DNA of 64,000 nt from Clostridia bacterium (GTDB lineage: Bacteria; Bacillota; Clostridia; Lachnospirales; Anaerotignaceae). Under the pieces are notes generated by a model. The model was not told where the DNA came from. It worked only from the letters and a program-made list of their open reading frames with translations, and made no database searches. Where the stretch lies: assembly GCA_022651385.1 (NCBI GenBank), contig JALCQR010000010.1, forward strand, positions 1 through 64,000, given 5' to 3'. The position numbers and the translations under genes are program-made. Positions 60,233 to 64,000 of the stretch are shown here, one piece after another; the first letter of the stretch is position 1; each line of letters opens with the position of its first letter.

Positions 60233-61771
60233 ATGTATATTGAACAAAATCCATCAGTCAAGAACATACTCTCGTTGTTTGCGGAACCTTTTGGAAACAA
60301 ATATAATGATTTTTCTGAAGATATGCAGCAGGCTTTAAAGGATATAAGTCCATGTTTATTCAGAAAATGGTATTGCTCGGCAATAATAGACGATACAAAT
60401 CTGTCGCCGGCAAATATTATCGACAGTATGTATTCATCTTCCGAAAATCACAGTGTATTCAGTTCCAGAATAGATATATCTGATTATCCCAAACATGATT
60501 TGAATTTTAAGTTTAAAAAGCAAGAATATCCTGGTTCAGTATTTCTTGATGATTTAAAAGCGTTTATAAAACTTTGTGATCCTGCTGTTGAATTTTCGTA
60601 TGAAACTTTTGCAGACTACAGGAGCTTTGCAAAAACGCAAAATACACTTTTCAATACCGACATGTACTATGTATCGTATATTTCTCTGATTCTTCAGTAT
60701 TTGGGACTTATTAAGAAAATGCCTTCTATACACACTGAAAAATATCAGGCAGTAAAGGAAGAGTGTAAATCTTTCTTCGCCATGTCAAAAGAAGAGTCAA
60801 TGACAAAAATAGTTGACACAGCTCTTGATATCTTTGTAGAAAAGCTTTCTCAGCGCATGGAAGTTCCTATAACCAAAAACACAAAAAACGGTATAAAGGA
60901 TGCTGTATGCTTAAGCTGTGTTACCGATGAGCTTTTTTCATATGTGTTTAAACTTCTCGGCTTAGATTTTGATTCAATAGCTGATCTTCAAAACACACAG
61001 GATGTAAGCGAAGAAGACGAGATGCTTATAACATCGGTAATGTATGCCGGAGTACTTTTTGATAAATGGTTTTTTACCCCGTTAGGATATTACATGGGGC
61101 TTTTCAGGCAAATGTATACCGTACCTTATAATTTAAGGGAAGAACTTGATTTTATTTCTCCAGTGCTTCTAACAGGATGTGATATGTCGGCCGAGTTATT
61201 TTCTCCATGCAATTTATTTTATATGCTTCCCGGCACAGAAAAGATTTGGGGCAAGCCTCAGGAAAACGACAGTCCTAAACTTAAAGAAAGCATACCTGAA
61301 AAAGAGCTTAAAAATATAGTTGAAGCAGGACATCTTTTTGAAATTATGTATTATAATTCACTTATGAACTCATGTTACAGAGGATATATATACCGTTTTA
61401 AAATATATATCAAAAACTCGCCCGAGATGTGGAAAATAATTGATATGCCGGCTGATTCAACACTTTACGAGTTTGGCAATGAAATTAATACTTATTTTGG
61501 ACTGTTTGAAAATGATTTTGCGTTTGAATATAATAAAAATGAATACTCATCGCGTTCACGTCATAGAAAGTTAAACTCACTTAAATCCACACTTTCATCA
61601 TTAAAGTTAAATATGGGAAGCAAATTAACATATATTTCAGACGGTGACAGAGCAAACACATTTATTATAGAATCATCGAAAAAAATTAAGTCGGAACCTG
61701 TTACGATTTACCCGCGTCTTTTCAGACAAAGCCGTGAAATCACTTTGTCTGAGCGAAACGACGAATTTTAA
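60233..61771 (+). CDS. Protein with C-terminal plasmid pRiA4b ORF-3-like domain
   Basis: 512 residues. The frame opens 83 codons earlier (59984), but that part is AT-rich, hydrophobic by chance and without a ribosome site; AAGGAG precedes ATG 60233 and an overlapping TATAAT near 60198 is a possible promoter. The N-terminal 380 residues are unrecognised and helical with scattered Cys. The C-terminal part (YRFKIYIKNSPEMWKIIDMP, DSTLYEFGNEINTYFGLFEN) matches the pRiA4b ORF-3-like domain, which is found in plasmid and chromosomal proteins of unknown function. The gene precedes cobD-like gene by 36 bases and may be co-transcribed with it. Confidence 0.72.
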   Translation: MYIEQNPSVKNILSLFAEPFGNKYNDFSEDMQQALKDISPCLFRKWYCSAIIDDTNLSPANIIDSMYSSSENHSVFSSRIDISDYPKHDLNFKFKKQEYPGSVFLDDLKAFIKLCDPAVEFSYETFADYRSFAKTQNTLFNTDMYYVSYISLILQYLGLIKKMPSIHTEKYQAVKEECKSFFAMSKEESMTKIVDTALDIFVEKLSQRMEVPITKNTKNGIKDAVCLSCVTDELFSYVFKLLGLDFDSIADLQNTQDVSEEDEMLITSVMYAGVLFDKWFFTPLGYYMGLFRQMYTVPYNLREELDFISPVLLTGCDMSAELFSPCNLFYMLPGTEKIWGKPQENDSPKLKESIPEKELKNIVEAGHLFEIMYYNSLMNSCYRGYIYRFKIYIKNSPEMWKIIDMPADSTLYEFGNEINTYFGLFENDFAFEYNKNEYSSRSRHRKLNSLKSTLSSLKLNMGSKLTYISDGDRANTFIIESSKKIKSEPVTIYPRLFRQSREITLSERNDEF

Positions 61772-61807
61772 ACACAAAAGAGACAAACACAAAGGAAGGT
61801 AATGGCA

Positions 61808-62908
61808 ATGAAAAACGAACATCTTGTACACATGCATGGCGGAGACCTTGATGCCATAGAAAAAAAGTTCGGTATACCAAAAAAAGAGATTATTGATTTC
61901 AGCGGAAATATAAATCCTCTCGGTTTTCCCGAAAGTGTAAAAAAAGCTCTTGCTGAAAATCTCGACATAGTATCGGTGTATCCTGACAAAGAATATACGA
62001 AATTAAGGCAAAGCATAGCCGATTATACGGGAGCCGATTATAAAAATATAAGAGTCGGTAACGGTTCAACGGAACTTATTTCAATATTCATTAAATCTGC
62101 AAACGCAAAAAAATCAGTAATACTCGGCCCTGCGTATTCAGAATATGAGCATGAGCTTTTGGTTGCGGGAAGCAAGTTCGAGTATTTTCCTCTTGAGGAA
62201 AAAAATAATTTTGTTGCTGACGTAGATAAACTTATAGATTTTTTGAAGCCGGATATCGACTTATTTATAATGTGCAATCCCAATAACCCAACAGGCACTG
62301 CAATAACCGTTCCGAATATTGAAAGAATTCTTGAGCACTGTAAAAAGAATAAAACATCGGTGATGGTAGATGAAACATATATAGAATTTAGCGACAATCT
62401 TAAAGAAATATGCGCAATACCTCTTACAAATAAGTATGACAATCTTTTCGTAATACGCGGAACCGCAAAGTTTTTTGCCGCTCCCGGGTTGAGGCTCGGA
62501 TATGGCATAACATCAAGCAGCAAGTTTCATGAGCTGATATTAAAATATCAAAATCCATGGTCTGTAAATATTCTTGCCGAATTTGCCGGAGAAAGAATGT
62601 TCAGCGACAAAGAGTTTATGAAAAAGTCGTCAAAGTTAATATCCGACGAAAGACGAAAGGCTCTTTGCGAGCTTGGAACATGGAAAAACATAAAAGCGTA
62701 TGACTCAAACTCTAACTTTATATTGATTAAGCTTTTAACAGATAAAGTTGATGCCTCAGAGATATTTGAAAAGCTTATATATAAAAAAATGCTTATAAGA
62801 GATGCCTCAAGTTTTGCATTTCTTGATGAAACATACCTGCGTTTTTGTATTCAGACTCCTGAACACAACAAAATGCTTCTTGACGAGCTTAAAAAAATTG
62901 TGGAGTAA
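61808..62908 (+). CDS. cobD: PLP aminotransferase-fold decarboxylase, CobD/HisC-like
   Basis: 366 residues, fold-type I. N-terminal EHLVHMHGGDLDAIEKKFGI, DFSGNINPLGFP, the substrate loop NPNNPTGTAI (about residue 159) and the PLP Lys in RGTAKFFAAPGLRLGYG (about 218). This set fits L-threonine-O-3-phosphate decarboxylase, which makes aminopropanol phosphate for cobamide, more than histidinol-phosphate aminotransferase; no other cobalamin genes are in the window. ATG 61808 has AAGGAAGG; the ATG six bases earlier overlaps it too closely. Confidence 0.82.
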   Translation: MKNEHLVHMHGGDLDAIEKKFGIPKKEIIDFSGNINPLGFPESVKKALAENLDIVSVYPDKEYTKLRQSIADYTGADYKNIRVGNGSTELISIFIKSANAKKSVILGPAYSEYEHELLVAGSKFEYFPLEEKNNFVADVDKLIDFLKPDIDLFIMCNPNNPTGTAITVPNIERILEHCKKNKTSVMVDETYIEFSDNLKEICAIPLTNKYDNLFVIRGTAKFFAAPGLRLGYGITSSSKFHELILKYQNPWSVNILAEFAGERMFSDKEFMKKSSKLISDERRKALCELGTWKNIKAYDSNSNFILIKLLTDKVDASEIFEKLIYKKMLIRDASSFAFLDETYLRFCIQTPEHNKMLLDELKKIVE

Positions 62909-62923
62909 TTATAATTACATATA

Positions 62924-62956
62924 ATTAAGGGTGCAGACAATGTCTGCACCCTTAAT
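62924..62956. terminator. Bidirectional terminator, cobD / hydrogenase genes
   Basis: Perfect 16-bp inverted repeat ATTAAGGGTGCAGACA / TGTCTGCACCCTTAAT (62924-62939, 62941-62956) between convergent genes, with a T-rich right flank. Confidence 0.85.
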
Positions 62957-62960
62957 TTAT

Positions 62961-64000
62961 TTATTCTTTTTCAAAAAGCTCCGATGCCAAAGGCATATCC
63001 CAGCCATTATGGTCAGTATGCAGAAGCTTTTCTGCAATCGGCGACAGCGGTTTATCAAGAAAATCATCATATAGCTTTTTTATAAGAGGATTTTCGTGTG
63101 AAAATCTTATATGTGCCGTTTTATCAATATTATAAAGAGCTTTGCTTCTTTCATAAGCAAGTTCAGAACCGTCTTTTATAGGCTGTCCGCCCCCGCCTGA
63201 ACATCCTCCCGGGCAGGCCATTATCTCAACAAAATCATAATGTTTTCTTCCGCTTCTCACATCTTCAATAAGTTTTCTCGCGTTTCCGAGTCCGCTTGCG
63301 GCAGCCACATTTAAAACCGTATTCCCAATTTTAAACTCTGCCTCTCTAATGCCTTCACATCCGCGTATGCTTTTAAATGCATCAGGCTCAGGATTATGTC
63401 CTTCAACTACTGCTGAGGCAGTTCTTAAAGCAGCTTCCATAACACCGCCTGTTGTGCCGAATATTACTCCGGCTCCGGTGCTCACACCTATAGGATCATC
63501 AAACGGGAGTTCTTTAAGTTTATCTACTACAATGTGTTCCTCTTTTACTACCCTTATAAACTCACGTGTTGTAAGCACAAGGTCCACATCCCGGCCTGTT
63601 TCGGCATCATTCATTGTAGGCAGTGTTGCTTCTTTCTTTTTAGCCATACAGGGCATTATTGAAACAAGATATATCTTCTTAGGGTCTATTCCCATAAGTT
63701 TAGCATAATGTGTTTTTATAACAGCGCCAAACATCTGCTGAGGCGACTTTGATGTCGAAAGGCAGTCTACCATGTCCGGATACTGCGATTTCATAAATCT
63801 TACCCAGCCCGGACAGCATGACGTAAACATCGGATAGTTTTCGCCTTTGCCCAAACGTTCCAGCAGCTCGTTGCCTTCTTCCATTATTGTTAAGTCGGCT
63901 GAAAAATCTGTGTCAAAAACATAGTCAACACCAATTCGCTTAAGCGCCGCAACAATTCTTCCTGCTGTTGCTTCTTCAGGTTTAAGGCCGAAAGCCTCGC
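62961..64000 (-). CDS. [FeFe] hydrogenase catalytic subunit, 5' end off the window
   Basis: At least 346 residues; the frame is open through the right edge, so the N-terminal ferredoxin domains and start are missing. All three H-cluster motifs are present: P1 TSCCPGWVRFMKSQYPD, P2 SIMPCMAKKKEA and P3 MACPGGCSGGGGQP. Upstream in the same frame RIVAALKRIGVDYVFDTDFS is the usual preceding segment. It reduces protons to H2, probably as an NAD(P)H- or ferredoxin-linked enzyme typical of fermentative clostridia. An internal ATG near 63884 is not the real start. Confidence 0.95.
   Translation of the reverse strand, partial: EAFGLKPEEATAGRIVAALKRIGVDYVFDTDFSADLTIMEEGNELLERLGKGENYPMFTSCCPGWVRFMKSQYPDMVDCLSTSKSPQQMFGAVIKTHYAKLMGIDPKKIYLVSIMPCMAKKKEATLPTMNDAETGRDVDLVLTTREFIRVVKEEHIVVDKLKELPFDDPIGVSTGAGVIFGTTGGVMEAALRTASAVVEGHNPEPDAFKSIRGCEGIREAEFKIGNTVLNVAAASGLGNARKLIEDVRSGRKHYDFVEIMACPGGCSGGGGQPIKDGSELAYERSKALYNIDKTAHIRFSHENPLIKKLYDDFLDKPLSPIAEKLLHTDHNGWDMPLASELFEKE

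Noticed and set aside
1-64000. CRISPR array, tRNA genes, intact insertion sequences
   Set aside because: No regular direct-repeat/spacer array, no cloverleaf with GGTTCRANNC, and no transposase domain found by reading both strands.

Overview
The window looks like chromosome from a low-GC, anaerobic, spore-forming clostridial Firmicute, probably near the Lachnospiraceae. The evidence is AT-rich intergenic DNA, strong GGAGG-type ribosome binding sites with frequent TTG/GTG starts, and sporulation/germination genes (cwlD, spoIID, a SpoIIQ-like M23 protein, a SPOCS/LysM spore protein). Anaerobic markers include an [FeFe] hydrogenase, a Re-citrate synthase-type enzyme and EFR1/siroheme-ferredoxin proteins. 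Most of it is ordinary core and accessory metabolism. I see no prophage, CRISPR array, intact insertion sequence or tRNA.

Layout. 1-160: two tandem near-consensus promoters point left out of the window and look like the P1/P2 pair of an rRNA operon. 317-8866: thiD, a LysR regulator, a GNAT enzyme, small conserved proteins, a DEAD-box helicase, cwlD, a cyclase-family hydrolase, and two related secreted repeat proteins. 8881-13629: a CocE-like hydrolase and a tandem duplication of a secreted copper-amine-oxidase-N-like protein, the copies separated by a probable dispersed repeat. 13772-15402: a TPP-riboswitch-controlled ABC transporter without a binding protein, followed by a candidate small RNA (15704-15802). 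16217-17962: Na/Pi cotransporter. 18521-23606: hrcA-grpE-dnaK-dnaJ with promoter and a perfect CIRCE operator. 23643-27976: an SLH pseudogene, NUDIX, NADP-isocitrate dehydrogenase, a thioesterase pair and an MBL lipoprotein. 28058-30705: a CoA-disulfide-reductase/rhodanese gene whose stop lies beside an A11 run; past it a siroheme-type reductase frame continues without any start codon, suggesting a slippage fusion or a homopolymer indel. 30881-35473: tenA, NCS2 permease, a short DtxR-like regulator, spoIIQ-like and spoIID. 35560-46010: luxS, Re-citrate synthase, RseC, TcdA, AI-2E-type transporter, pepD, UPF0210 with its ACT partner, an amidohydrolase and an ECF S component.

46255-51497: EFR1 protein, a coiled-coil protein, then a solute symporter/creatininase operon divergent from a Crp/Fnr regulator, with a 16-bp palindrome between them. 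51517-55896: SPOCS/LysM protein and a lysC-thrB-pheB amino-acid operon. 56452-59994: a TRAP transporter operon (dctP-dctQ-dctM) with a structured, terminator-bearing leader. 60233-64000: a pRiA4b-ORF3-domain protein, a CobD-like decarboxylase and an [FeFe] hydrogenase that runs off the right edge.

Connections. thiD, the TPP-regulated transporter and tenA together suggest salvage of thiamin pyrimidine. Re-citrate synthase plus isocitrate dehydrogenase fit an oxidative half-TCA route to 2-oxoglutarate and glutamate; aconitase is not in the window. The most unusual features are the A11 junction, the dctP leader RNA, the orphan small-RNA locus at 15.7 kb, and the palindrome between the Crp/Fnr gene and the creatininase operon.
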